Source: AV80 sp035536995 (GTDB taxonomy: Bacteria > Verrucomicrobiota > Verrucomicrobiia > Chthoniobacterales > UBA10450). From it: 64,000 nt of DNA. The notes below the pieces were generated by a model. That model had not been told where the DNA came from and ran no database searches. It worked only from the letters and a program-made list of their open reading frames with translations. Positions 34,515-42,921 of this stretch are shown here, piece after piece. Location: assembly GCA_035536995.1 (NCBI GenBank), contig DATLNB010000049.1:62001-126000 (forward strand), read 5' to 3'. Position 1 is the first letter of the stretch. Every line of letters begins with the position of its first letter. Made by a program: the position numbers and the translations under genes.

Positions 34515-34530
34515 CGGGACAATTGTCCCG
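34515..34530. promoter_or_regulatory. perfect 16-bp palindrome, putative operator
   Basis: CGGGACAATTGTCCCG reads the same on both strands. It lies between the batE stop (34564) and the start of the unassigned gene (34502), 12 nt upstream of that start. Such a perfect dyad in a gap of 61 nt could be a repressor or activator site. The evidence is positional only. Confidence 0.4.
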
Positions 34531-34563
34531 TCCACAACCTCGAGGTCCCGGTCTGCTCAGCGA

Positions 34564-35310
34564 CTACATCCGCACCCGCTCAACAACGGTGGCCGGGATC
34601 CAGCCTCGCTGCGCATTCGGCAGCTCCGCATAAACCCATTCGCCCCGCTGGCTCAACATCTTGACCTGGCTTCCGGGCGGCAAAACCAGAATACTTTGTG
34701 CGTTGTCCGCCGTTGCGAGGCGGGCCTCAGTCTCCTTGCCCGTGATAACCGCGAGACTGTCTCCTCGTTTCCCGTTTTCGAGGGTGACGATGCCGAGTAT
34801 CGCGGCCGCGGTGATGCAAAGGCTCAACGCAATGAACCCCAGCGAGACGCGGGATCGGCGAGCCGCGAAATACCAATGAACCCCGAGGAAGAGGGCCAGC
34901 CAGAAGGTGATGGTCGCAGCGATTGTGAGCTGCCGGGCCGTGACCGCCGACACGTAACGCTCAATATCGCTCCCGCGGAGTTCGAGCGCGCGGGCTTCGT
35001 CCCTCGCCAGGCGCACGTTCGCTTCTGCCTCGGGGTGATGGGGCTCAAGGGCAAGCGAGCGCTCGTAGTTAAGAATCGCTTTTCCAAAGTTACCGAGGCG
35101 ATACCAGGCATTGCCCAGGTTATAAAAGAGGTTGGCGTTCCAGGCGCCTTCGCGAACGAGAGTTTCATAACCCGCCACTGCCTCCTCGAACCGCCCGTCC
35201 GAATACGCCTGGTTCGCTTTCGCAAATTCTTCACCGCCGGCAACGAGCCCGCTGACCGACATCAGCATCGCGGTCACGCCTGCTATCCAACGCAAAGAAC
35301 GCATACTCAT
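34564..35310 (-). CDS. batE: BatE-like TPR protein with SH3-type C-terminal domain
   Basis: 248 residues. Signal segment (about 1-24), two TPR units (about 30-100; YNLGNAWYRLGNFGKAILNYERSL is the clearest), two adjacent membrane helices (about 125-180), and a C-terminal SH3-like domain (about 195-245; WVYAELPNAQRGWIPATVV). This matches BatE of the Bacteroides aerotolerance operon. It overlaps batD by 4 nt, last of the operon. Confidence 0.88.
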   Translation of the reverse strand: MSMRSLRWIAGVTAMLMSVSGLVAGGEEFAKANQAYSDGRFEEAVAGYETLVREGAWNANLFYNLGNAWYRLGNFGKAILNYERSLALEPHHPEAEANVRLARDEARALELRGSDIERYVSAVTARQLTIAATITFWLALFLGVHWYFAARRSRVSLGFIALSLCITAAAILGIVTLENGKRGDSLAVITGKETEARLATADNAQSILVLPPGSQVKMLSQRGEWVYAELPNAQRGWIPATVVERVRM

Positions 35311-37178
35311 GGGCGCAGGGTGTCGATCAGTTCCAGCACTTCGTGTCTGGTCTCCGAAGGCAGAAGGCGGATGCCGTTTTGTCCGCCGCTATAACGTGCT
35401 TCGTCGCTTTTCTCGAACAATTGCCTGAGGCGACTTCTTGTTACCTCATCGAGTCCGAAAGCGGCAGCGGCCATTTCGGCATCGACCAGATTCGGGTCCA
35501 GGTCCCGAAGGAGTGCCGTTTTGATCTGAACCGCCCGCGACGCCCGGGAAAAATATTCTTCGGGCGAGACATCGTCGCGGCGCAGGCTTCGGTGGAGAGC
35601 GGCAGCCTCTTGCTGGAGCGCCTCGCGCCGCAACGCTTCGCGGTTGTTAAGGTGGCGCGCTCGGATTTTCCAGGCACCAAAGCCGAGCAGGGCCAGCAAC
35701 GGAACCAGCTGCGCGAGCCAGAAGCTTCGACGCGCGAACAGCGGTGTAAATGACTGATTCCGGCCGGGCCAATCCGCCAGTTGATGCAGAATTTGCTGCT
35801 GGGTGCCGGCCTTCGGTTCCTGGGTCGGCGCTGGGGCGGAGGACGGGGGCTGCGACGCCGGCGCTGGTGTCGTTCCCGCGATCGTTCCACCATCTACGCG
35901 AACACCAATCGGATCAGCCCGGAGCGTCACGTATTGTTCTTTCGCTGGATCGAAGAACGTGAAGAGCTGGGCCGGGATCTTGTCTTTCCGCTCGTTTGCG
36001 CTCAGGACGGTCTCAAAAGTCTTGGTCCCGCTAATCCCGACATCATCGTCCTGTTTGAACTCAGCCGAGGGCGGATACTTGTGCCACCCTTTCTCATCTT
36101 CAAGTGTCGGCGCGGTGACCCGATCGAAGTTCCCGCGGCCAGCGATCGTCGCGGTTACGGTCAACGGATCCCCGACCTGGGCCTTCTTCGGTTTCGCATC
36201 GCTCGCCAGAGTGAAACTACCCACCGCGCCGCCGAATTCCGCCGGCGCGCCGGGCGGCAATGATTTCACCTCGAGCACCGTCGCCTCGCTTTTCAGCTTC
36301 ATTTCCTGCGGGGTGCTCGGAGTGAAGAACGGATCGGTCCGAAAGAAGTTATCCATGAACGGGTCGTTCATATCGAAGAGGTCACGAGGCATTTGGTTGT
36401 TCCGTGGGGGCTGACGAGGGATCCGGACGACTGCGTTTACCTGGACTGGACCAACTTCGATCTTTCCGCTTTTCGCGGGAGACAGGGCCGTCTTGAAGGT
36501 AAAGATCTGGTAGGTCTTGCCGTTGATCGTTTCGATGGTTTGCCGGGGTTCGCGCATCTTCTGGGCGGTGAACCCCTGACCGGCTATCTCCGGCAGATTT
36601 CCGAGCGATTCGACCGGGGTTCGGACATTGATACCGATGCGAACAACCGCCGGGATCATTTCGCCGACGTATGCGCTTGTTTTGCTCAGCGTCAGCTCCA
36701 CAAACGCGATCTTGCTCGGATCGATCGAGGAAGAAGATTTCGACTTCGGAGTTTGGGCCGTCCCGGAATCAATGACCTGCAGGGTTAGCTCCGGCGTTCG
36801 CAACGGCGTGCCGCCGGCATCGATAGTCTGGGGTGGGATCTTGAACGTGCCGGCTTTCACCGGCATCACCGTGTAGTTGTAAATGTAGCTGTAGCTGAAT
36901 TGGAAATTGCGGCCTTCCAATAATTGCGACTGCCCGGTGAACCGGATATCCAGCCCATCGACCGCAATTGCTCCCGGGTGCTTCACGTTGGTGGATCCGG
37001 TGACCTTAACTTGCAACTGCACCGGCTCGCCGACAGCCGTGTTCGAATTGCTCAGGACAGCCGTGACGCTCGCGCCTGCCGCCGATGCATCCGGGGTGGC
37101 GAAACCAGCACAACAAAGTACGACAAAGACCGCCAGAACGGACCTGCCGCGAAGTTTGAAGGAGTGAAAGCGAAACAT
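35307..37178 (-). CDS. batD: BatD family protein
   Basis: 623 residues with a signal peptide (RSVLAVFVVLCCAGFA) from ATG 37178; ATG 37214 gives 12 more residues and slightly better ribosome-site spacing. Tandem beta-sandwich domains follow (SVTAVLSNSNTAVGEPVQL; later KFDRVTAPTLEDEKGW-type segment), then a membrane helix (about 500-520) and a cytoplasmic helical tail. BatD is the large periplasmic part of the Bat complex, linked to oxidative-stress tolerance and VWA-protein complexes. Confidence 0.88.
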   Translation of the reverse strand: MFRFHSFKLRGRSVLAVFVVLCCAGFATPDASAAGASVTAVLSNSNTAVGEPVQLQVKVTGSTNVKHPGAIAVDGLDIRFTGQSQLLEGRNFQFSYSYIYNYTVMPVKAGTFKIPPQTIDAGGTPLRTPELTLQVIDSGTAQTPKSKSSSSIDPSKIAFVELTLSKTSAYVGEMIPAVVRIGINVRTPVESLGNLPEIAGQGFTAQKMREPRQTIETINGKTYQIFTFKTALSPAKSGKIEVGPVQVNAVVRIPRQPPRNNQMPRDLFDMNDPFMDNFFRTDPFFTPSTPQEMKLKSEATVLEVKSLPPGAPAEFGGAVGSFTLASDAKPKKAQVGDPLTVTATIAGRGNFDRVTAPTLEDEKGWHKYPPSAEFKQDDDVGISGTKTFETVLSANERKDKIPAQLFTFFDPAKEQYVTLRADPIGVRVDGGTIAGTTPAPASQPPSSAPAPTQEPKAGTQQQILHQLADWPGRNQSFTPLFARRSFWLAQLVPLLALLGFGAWKIRARHLNNREALRREALQQEAAALHRSLRRDDVSPEEYFSRASRAVQIKTALLRDLDPNLVDAEMAAAAFGLDEVTRSRLRQLFEKSDEARYSGGQNGIRLLPSETRHEVLELIDTLRP

Positions 37179-37194
37179 GGACGCGAGGGGCGAT

Positions 37195-39381
37195 CTACCA
37201 ATCCTTATAGACATGACGCGCCGCCTTGCGTTCATCGAGTTGGACCCGCTGTTCCTCCTCCTTCATCGATTGTAAGAGCAGCTGCGCCTGCTTCTCGCTC
37301 ATCTGGCCGTCTTTTTCCGGCTCGACCTGGACCGGCTGCGCCTCCGCCGGCGTATCTTTGGGCTTGTCGTCCCCAGCAGCCTTCACGTCGCCCGACAACT
37401 TCTTACCCGGCGACGATCCCGGGCTCGCGGTCGGAGAAGCTTCGGGTTGTTCTCCTTCCCCAGGGCCGGGCGAAGGGGAGGGCGCTTCCCCGGGCCTGTC
37501 CGACGGGGACGGGGAGGGCGAGGGAGACGTATCGGGGTCCCCGTTACTGGGCTGCTTGTTATCGCGTTTGTTCTCCTTTCCGCTGCCGTGACTCGCTGAT
37601 GGCGAAGGCGAGGGTCCGGGCTGATCCTCGTTTGGCTGTTCGCCCGGCGACGGAGATGGCGGCTCGCCGGGCTTCGACTCCTGTTTCTCGCCACCGTTGT
37701 CCTGCTTTTGCTGATCCTGCTGACTGCTCGACTGATCCTGCTTCTGTTGCTCGTCCTTATTCTCCTTCTGTTTTTGATCTTTCTGCTGCTGGTCCTTCTG
37801 TTGCTGATCTTTGTTCTGTTGTTTCTTGTCGTCCTTCTTGTCTTTCTGTGATTGGGGCGGTGGGGTCGGGCTGTTCGGATTCTGTTTGAGACGCTCTATT
37901 TTCTTCTTCACCTCTTCCAGGTTTGCCCTGGCCCGCTCGTCCTTTGGGTCAAGTTTGAGCGCTTCTTCGTAATGCGACTGCGCATTATATAAATCGCCGA
38001 GGGCTTTTTCATTCGTTTTGGCTTTGTCAGCCCGCTCCTCGAGCGTTCGGCCGATGTTGTAATGGCTCTTCTCCTGCAGTGACAAATCCTTGGAAAGAAG
38101 GGAGCGGCTAAACCATTCCAGCGCCTTGTCGAAATCTCCCAATTTGTAGGCGGCCGCGCCGGCATCGAACTGGATTTTGTCAGCGGCGTGAGTGTTCGGA
38201 TGCTCCTTGAGCGCTTTTTCGAACTCCTGATAGGCTTCTGCGTAGTTATCGTTCCGGTAGGCGTCGAGCCCAGGGGCGGCCGCGAAGCAGTTCAAACCTG
38301 AGAGCAACAACGCCCCCGCTGCTGCTGCTGGGGCGAGCCCGCGTCGCGGAGCGGGCGATTGCGCAGGAACGCCGCGGCGGCGCTCGCGTTTCCGCTCGCG
38401 AATCAGAAAAGATGCAGCAAGCGCGGCAAGCGTACCGCCCAGGGGCCATTGATATCGTTCAATTGGGCGGCGCGACATCCGCTCATCAATGTCCCCCGTC
38501 ACCATTTTCGATAATCCCTCGGTAAACAGTTGTCTCATCGTGCGCGGCCCATCATCGAGATGAATGTAAAATCCTTCAGTCGCTTCCGCGATTTCCTTCA
38601 ACCGCTTTTCGTCCAGTTTCGATTTCACCACCTGCCCGCTGCTGTCTTTGACGAAATTCGTTCCGCCGCGTTCACCACTCAGTGGGATCAGTGAACCTTC
38701 GGGAGTGCCGACTCCGACAGTGAAGAGCCGAACCCCGGCGTCTGCCGCGGACTTCGCGGTCTTCACCGCATCCCCGCTCAGTTCCTCGCCATCGGTGAAG
38801 ATGATCAGCGCGCGGTTCCCGATGGCGCTTTTCCCAAATGTTTGAACCGCCAGATCAATCGCCGAGGAGATATTACTTCCACCTTCCGGGATGGTGCTGG
38901 TGTCGAGATCGTTGATCGCTTCCACCGCCGCGCCGTAGTCAATCGTGAGCGGTGCCTGGAGAAAAGAGCGCCCGGCAAAGGCAACGAGTCCAACCCGGTC
39001 CCCTTGCAGTTCGTTGAGCAGGTCCTGCGTCGCGAGCTTGACCCGCTGCAGTCGGCTCGGCGGCACATCGTTCGAAAGCATGCTCCGTGAGGTATCGACG
39101 GCGAGAATCAGGTCCAGCCCTTTACGTTTAACGTCTTCGTAAACGTAGCCCAACCGCGGTTCAGCCAGTGCGCAGATGGAGAGAGCAACTCCAATCAGGA
39201 TCAGGCCAAAACGAATCTTCCGCCGGCGCCGGTCCACCGTCTGGACCAGGACTGGAAGTAACCGGACCGATACGAATTCCTGGAGCCGCCGCGCCGAGCG
39301 CCGCTCGGCCCGGACGAACAGGAATGCCGCGATGGGCAGCGCGGATAACGCCCAGAACCACATTGGCGCCCCGAAACTCAT
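37195..39381 (-). CDS. batB: BatB/BatC fusion: VWA domain, TPRs and long charged tail
   Basis: 728 residues. Two N-terminal membrane helices; a VWA domain (about 90-280) with an intact MIDAS motif, DTSRSML; a further membrane helix (about 300-320); then two or three TPRs (about 375-480; AAAYKLGDFDKALEWFSRSL). Residues about 495-690 are a low-complexity tail of Gln/Lys, then Pro/Ser repeats, before a basic end. In many bacteria the VWA part (BatB) and TPR part (BatC) are separate genes. The start overlaps batA by 4 nt. Confidence 0.88.
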   Translation of the reverse strand: MSFGAPMWFWALSALPIAAFLFVRAERRSARRLQEFVSVRLLPVLVQTVDRRRRKIRFGLILIGVALSICALAEPRLGYVYEDVKRKGLDLILAVDTSRSMLSNDVPPSRLQRVKLATQDLLNELQGDRVGLVAFAGRSFLQAPLTIDYGAAVEAINDLDTSTIPEGGSNISSAIDLAVQTFGKSAIGNRALIIFTDGEELSGDAVKTAKSAADAGVRLFTVGVGTPEGSLIPLSGERGGTNFVKDSSGQVVKSKLDEKRLKEIAEATEGFYIHLDDGPRTMRQLFTEGLSKMVTGDIDERMSRRPIERYQWPLGGTLAALAASFLIRERKRERRRGVPAQSPAPRRGLAPAAAAGALLLSGLNCFAAAPGLDAYRNDNYAEAYQEFEKALKEHPNTHAADKIQFDAGAAAYKLGDFDKALEWFSRSLLSKDLSLQEKSHYNIGRTLEERADKAKTNEKALGDLYNAQSHYEEALKLDPKDERARANLEEVKKKIERLKQNPNSPTPPPQSQKDKKDDKKQQNKDQQQKDQQQKDQKQKENKDEQQKQDQSSSQQDQQKQDNGGEKQESKPGEPPSPSPGEQPNEDQPGPSPSPSASHGSGKENKRDNKQPSNGDPDTSPSPSPSPSDRPGEAPSPSPGPGEGEQPEASPTASPGSSPGKKLSGDVKAAGDDKPKDTPAEAQPVQVEPEKDGQMSEKQAQLLLQSMKEEEQRVQLDERKAARHVYKDW

Positions 39382-40436
39382 GGCAATTTCTTCCAGACGG
39401 TCTGGGCGAGGAGCAGTTGGGCAAGAAGCAAACCCAGCCCCCCGGCGATGCAGATCGGAAACAAATCCCGGTATTGTTGATATTTTTTCACCGACACCGT
39501 GGTTTTTTCCAGTTGGTCGATTCCCGCAAATATCTGCTCGAGCGATTTGGTGTCGGTAGCCCGAAAGAATTGTCCGTCGGCGATCTTCGCGACCTCCTTG
39601 AGACCGGCTTCATTGAAGTGGACCCGCTGTTTTTGATAAAGGACGTTGCCAAACATGTCCGTCAGCGGTTTTCCGTTCTGCGGGTTGAATACCGGTGTCG
39701 GCGCAATGCCGTTGATGCCCGCGCCGATCGCGTAGAAGTGGATTTGCAACGCCTTGATCGCTTCGGCTGCGGTGTTCGGCGGGATCTTGCCCGTGTTGTT
39801 TTCTCCGTCGGTCAGAAGCACGATCACCCGGCTCTTGGAACGCTTATCGTTCAGGCGGTTCGCAGCCGCGGCCATACCCGAACCGATGGCCGTCCCATCC
39901 TCGACCAGACCGATCTTGACCCGGTCGAGATTCTTCAGAAGCCAGTCGTGATCGAGCGTCATCGGGCTGACAACGTATGGCCGTCCGGCAAAGGCGATAA
40001 TGCCGATCCGGTCGTTAGGCCGGGCCTCGATGAATTTGCGAGTCACTTCGCGGATTGCATCGATCCGCGTGGCGGATTCCCCGCCGATCGCAAAGTCCTT
40101 CGTCAGCATCGACCCGGAGACGTCGAGGGCGAGGACGATGTCGATTCCGCTCGCCTCCACCTGGGTGAGACTTTTTCCGAGCTGCGGTCGCGCCATTGCC
40201 ACGACGAACAAGGCAAGGCTCAGGAGCAGGATCGCGCGGAGCAACTTTCCGGCGCGAGCTGCACTCGTTTTCCCGAGCGCCCGCAACGCCGCCGTTGACG
40301 AAAAGGTAAGCGCCGCCGCGGGACCGCTCTTCCCGCGCAAATAGGCCAGCAGGGGAAGAAGAGCCAGCAAAAGCAGAAACCACGGTTGCCCGAAGGTGAG
40401 CGCCGTGTTCTCGGGCAACAGATCAGGCAGTCGCAA
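39378..40436 (-). CDS. batA: BatA, von Willebrand factor A domain membrane protein
   Basis: 352 residues. Two N-terminal membrane helices (FLLLLALLPLLAYL and LLRAILLLSLALFVVAMA), then a VWA domain with complete MIDAS (LDVSGSM, and a later LLTDGENN), and a C-terminal membrane helix (FPICIAGGLGLLLAQLLL). Bat proteins form envelope complexes that help survive oxidative stress. It overlaps the DUF4381 gene by 14 nt and the next VWA gene by 4 nt. Confidence 0.93.
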   Translation of the reverse strand: MRLPDLLPENTALTFGQPWFLLLLALLPLLAYLRGKSGPAAALTFSSTAALRALGKTSAARAGKLLRAILLLSLALFVVAMARPQLGKSLTQVEASGIDIVLALDVSGSMLTKDFAIGGESATRIDAIREVTRKFIEARPNDRIGIIAFAGRPYVVSPMTLDHDWLLKNLDRVKIGLVEDGTAIGSGMAAAANRLNDKRSKSRVIVLLTDGENNTGKIPPNTAAEAIKALQIHFYAIGAGINGIAPTPVFNPQNGKPLTDMFGNVLYQKQRVHFNEAGLKEVAKIADGQFFRATDTKSLEQIFAGIDQLEKTTVSVKKYQQYRDLFPICIAGGLGLLLAQLLLAQTVWKKLP

Positions 40437-40926
40437 GGGTCGCTCCTTTCACGAACCGGAACGCCTCCTCGAGAAGACGGCGGCTGTCCTCAATGCTGGC
40501 TTCGTAACGGGCAAACTTGATCAGATCGCAGCGCCCGAGAAAGTCCTCCAACAAGTTTGTTTCGTCCGGAGAAAACGGTGAGCTTTTTGCGAGGGTGGCT
40601 AGAAACTCGACCGAGGTCTGCGTGGTCACGGGCAATTGATGTTGTTCCGTGACATAACGCCTGAGAATATCGGACGCCGCGATGCTGAACTGGTATGGCG
40701 TGAGGATCCCGATCTCGCCTTCGATTCGGCGGAGCGCCTCGAGCGCCCGGTCCCGGGCGGATGCGACGGGCCCCGGACGGCGGGCGCGGTTTCGAATCCA
40801 CCGGACGATCAGGGCCAACAGGCAAATCCCAGCGATCGCCGCCGCGTAGTAAACCCAGGGCGGAATGAGCGAATAATCGACCGGGGGCGCGATCTCGTGA
40901 ATGTCGGCAACCGCAATCAATTTCAT
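40423..40926 (-). CDS. DUF4381 domain membrane protein
   Basis: 167 residues: one membrane helix near the N-terminus (YYAAAIAGICLLALIVRWI, about 27-45), then a helical cytoplasmic domain with ILTPYQFSIAASDILRRYVTEQH, as seen in DUF4381 proteins of moxR/Bat operons. It overlaps both neighbours by 4 and 14 nt. Function unknown; it is inferred to support VWA-complex assembly. Confidence 0.85.
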   Translation of the reverse strand: MKLIAVADIHEIAPPVDYSLIPPWVYYAAAIAGICLLALIVRWIRNRARRPGPVASARDRALEALRRIEGEIGILTPYQFSIAASDILRRYVTEQHQLPVTTQTSVEFLATLAKSSPFSPDETNLLEDFLGRCDLIKFARYEASIEDSRRLLEEAFRFVKGATLATA

Positions 40927-41822
40927 CGCACTGCCAGGCGCCGTTCCCGCGCTTTGAAGAACGATCGGAGCGCGGGCAGATAATTTTCTCCGGTTCGGAG
41001 CGAAATCGCGTCGATATTGTTCCGCCGGAGTGTCCGGTTTAGTTCCGCCCGGTTAGCTTCGGCCATTGCGTTAAAGCGAGCGCGCGTTCCTCGATCCGCC
41101 GTGTTGACCTCGATCTGTTCCCCGGTCTCGGCGTCTTCCAGCCTGATGATGCCGATGTTCGGAAGATTTTCTTCACGCTGGTCCTGAATGTGGAGCGCAA
41201 TGAAATCGTGGCGCCGGCCGCTCACCGCGAGCTCGCGCGAAAAATCGCCCGTCTGGAAATCTGAAATGAAGAAGACGACGGCCCGGCGGGTGACGACGTT
41301 GTTGAGGTAATCCAGCGCTAAGCCCGGCGAAGTCCCGCGGCCGGCTGGCTCGAAGAACAGGATCTCGCGGATGATCCGGAGAGTGTGGGACCGGCCCTTC
41401 TTGGGCGGAATGAACAGCTCCACGCGATCGCTGAAAAGAAGCAATCCGACTTTATCGTTGTTCCGGATAGCGCTGAACGCCAGGAGACAGGCGACTTCCG
41501 CGGCGAGCTCTCGTTTTGATTGCTCTACGCTTCCGAAATTTCCCGACGCGCTGACATCGACGACGAGAACCACCGTCAGTTCCCGCTCTTCGGTAAACTT
41601 CTTCACGAACGCCGTCCCCAGCCGCGCCGTAACGTTCCAATCGATCGCCCGGATCTCGTCCCCCGGCTGATATTCCCGCACGTCTTCGAAGTTCATTCCC
41701 CGGCCCTTGAACACGCTATGGTAGTCCCCGGCGAAGACGGTCTGAACAAGCCCCTTCGTTTTGATTTCCAGGGCTCGGATTTTTTTAAGAATCTCCGCGG
41801 GGGTCTGGCGCGCGTCGCTCAT
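40923..41822 (-). CDS. DUF58 domain protein
   Basis: 299 residues. The N-terminus has the family hallmark GRGMNFEDVREYQPGDEIRAIDWNVTAR. A VWA-like half follows, with a modified metal site VVDVSASGNFG in place of DxSxS and an ALDYLNNVVTRRAVVFFISDFQ stretch. DUF58 proteins nearly always follow moxR. It starts within the moxR stop (TGATG overlap). Confidence 0.93.
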   Translation of the reverse strand: MSDARQTPAEILKKIRALEIKTKGLVQTVFAGDYHSVFKGRGMNFEDVREYQPGDEIRAIDWNVTARLGTAFVKKFTEERELTVVLVVDVSASGNFGSVEQSKRELAAEVACLLAFSAIRNNDKVGLLLFSDRVELFIPPKKGRSHTLRIIREILFFEPAGRGTSPGLALDYLNNVVTRRAVVFFISDFQTGDFSRELAVSGRRHDFIALHIQDQREENLPNIGIIRLEDAETGEQIEVNTADRGTRARFNAMAEANRAELNRTLRRNNIDAISLRTGENYLPALRSFFKARERRLAVR

Positions 41823-42808
41823 CACGGCACAGGCAGGCCGGCGAAGATCCGGTCGACAATGGTCTCGCTCGTAATCGATTCAGCCTCGGCTTCGTAGCTC
41901 ACGATGACGCGATGGCGAAGCACGTCGGTGCCGATACTCTTCACATCCTGCGGAGTGACGTAACCCCGGCCATTCAAAAACGCGTGGGCCCGGGCGGCCA
42001 GCGCCAGGTAAATGGTAGCGCGAGGCGATGCCCCATAGCGAACGAGGCCATCCAGTTTCAGATTATAGGCAGCCGGCTCGCGGGTCGCCCAGACGACGTC
42101 CACGATGTAATCCTTTACCCGATCGTCGATGTAGATTTCGTTTACGATCGACCGCGCCGCGACGATCCGCTGCGGATCGACGACCGGCATCACCTCCAGG
42201 TTTGGCGCCGAAGTCGCCATCAAATCGAGGATCTGGCGTTCCTCAGCCTTCTGGGGATAGCCGATGTGTAGCTTCAACATGAAGCGGTCGAGCTGCGCTT
42301 CGGGCAATTGATAGGTTCCTTCCTGCTCGAGCGGGTTCTGCGTCGCCAGGACGAGAAATGGATCGGATAACGGGTAGGTTGTATCCCCGATCGTAACCTG
42401 CCGCTCCTGCATCGCTTCCAGCAGAGCACTCTGCACCTTCGCCGGGGCGCGATTGATTTCGTCGGCCAGGATCAGGTTCGAAAAAAGAGGACCGAGCTTC
42501 GTCGTGAATTCACCGGTGCGCGGATTGTAAATGAGCGTTCCGATTAAGTCCGCCGGCAACAGGTCGGGAGTGAACTGCAACCGCTGGAACCCTGTCTGAA
42601 TGCAGGCCGCCATTGTTTTCACAGTGAGGGTCTTGGCCAACCCGGGGACGCCTTCCAGCAGGATGTGGCCATTCGCCAGAAGGCCGAGCAAAAGCCGATC
42701 GACGAGGTATTTCTGGCCAATTACGACGCGGCCGACCTGTTCGCGAAGGGGCGGAATCCATTGCCCCATTTCCTGGACCTGCTGCGTGATTTCCTGCGTC
42801 GATTTCAT
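41822..42808 (-). CDS. moxR: MoxR family AAA+ ATPase
   Basis: 328 residues from ATG 42808; a longer in-frame extension into the upstream inverted-repeat element has no similarity. Walker A GVPGLAKT is the MoxR form; Walker B is LILADEINRAP; sensor and Arg-finger regions follow (ATQNPLEQEGTYQLPEAQLDRFML). MoxR ATPases act as chaperones for VWA-domain proteins encoded downstream. First gene of the seven-gene operon moxR-DUF58-DUF4381-batA-batB-batD-batE, all with short overlaps except batD, which depends on start choice. Confidence 0.95.
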   Translation of the reverse strand: MKSTQEITQQVQEMGQWIPPLREQVGRVVIGQKYLVDRLLLGLLANGHILLEGVPGLAKTLTVKTMAACIQTGFQRLQFTPDLLPADLIGTLIYNPRTGEFTTKLGPLFSNLILADEINRAPAKVQSALLEAMQERQVTIGDTTYPLSDPFLVLATQNPLEQEGTYQLPEAQLDRFMLKLHIGYPQKAEERQILDLMATSAPNLEVMPVVDPQRIVAARSIVNEIYIDDRVKDYIVDVVWATREPAAYNLKLDGLVRYGASPRATIYLALAARAHAFLNGRGYVTPQDVKSIGTDVLRHRVIVSYEAEAESITSETIVDRIFAGLPVP

Positions 42809-42821
42809 AAGAAAGGTGAGA

Positions 42822-42850
42822 CAGGTACGGCGGGAAGGCCGTTCGATCAA
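42822..42850 (-). promoter_or_regulatory. putative promoter of the moxR-bat operon
   Basis: Reading on the minus strand, TTGATC (42850-42845) and TACCTG (42827-42822) are spaced by 17 bp. The -10 ends 13 nt before the moxR ATG, giving a predicted leader of about 7 nt. It lies just downstream of the inverted-repeat element. Confidence 0.3.
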
Positions 42851-42859
42851 GGTGTCGCC

Positions 42860-42921
42860 TGTAGAGGCGCTTGTGCGAAGCGCCAGCCTGGGTGGCAGCG
42901 CTTGGCACAAGCGCTTCTACA
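42860..42921 (+). repeat. small terminal-inverted-repeat element, copy 2 (62 bp)
   Basis: It has the same ends as the copy at 12971-13097 (TGTAGAGGCGCTTGTGC / GCACAAGCGCTTCTACA, one mismatch) but a short centre, so it can fold almost end to end. The der stop codon TAG lies inside the right end. It separates der from the moxR promoter, so it could also serve as terminator. Confidence 0.78.

Noticed and set aside
34503..34535. GTG 34535 as start of the unassigned gene
   Set aside because: It would put the perfect palindrome inside the coding region and adds residues outside the conserved block; ATG 34502 or 34490 fits better.
39168..40298. 376-codon plus-strand frame opposite batA/batB
   Set aside because: Opposite strand carries intact VWA MIDAS motifs; this is compositional shadow.
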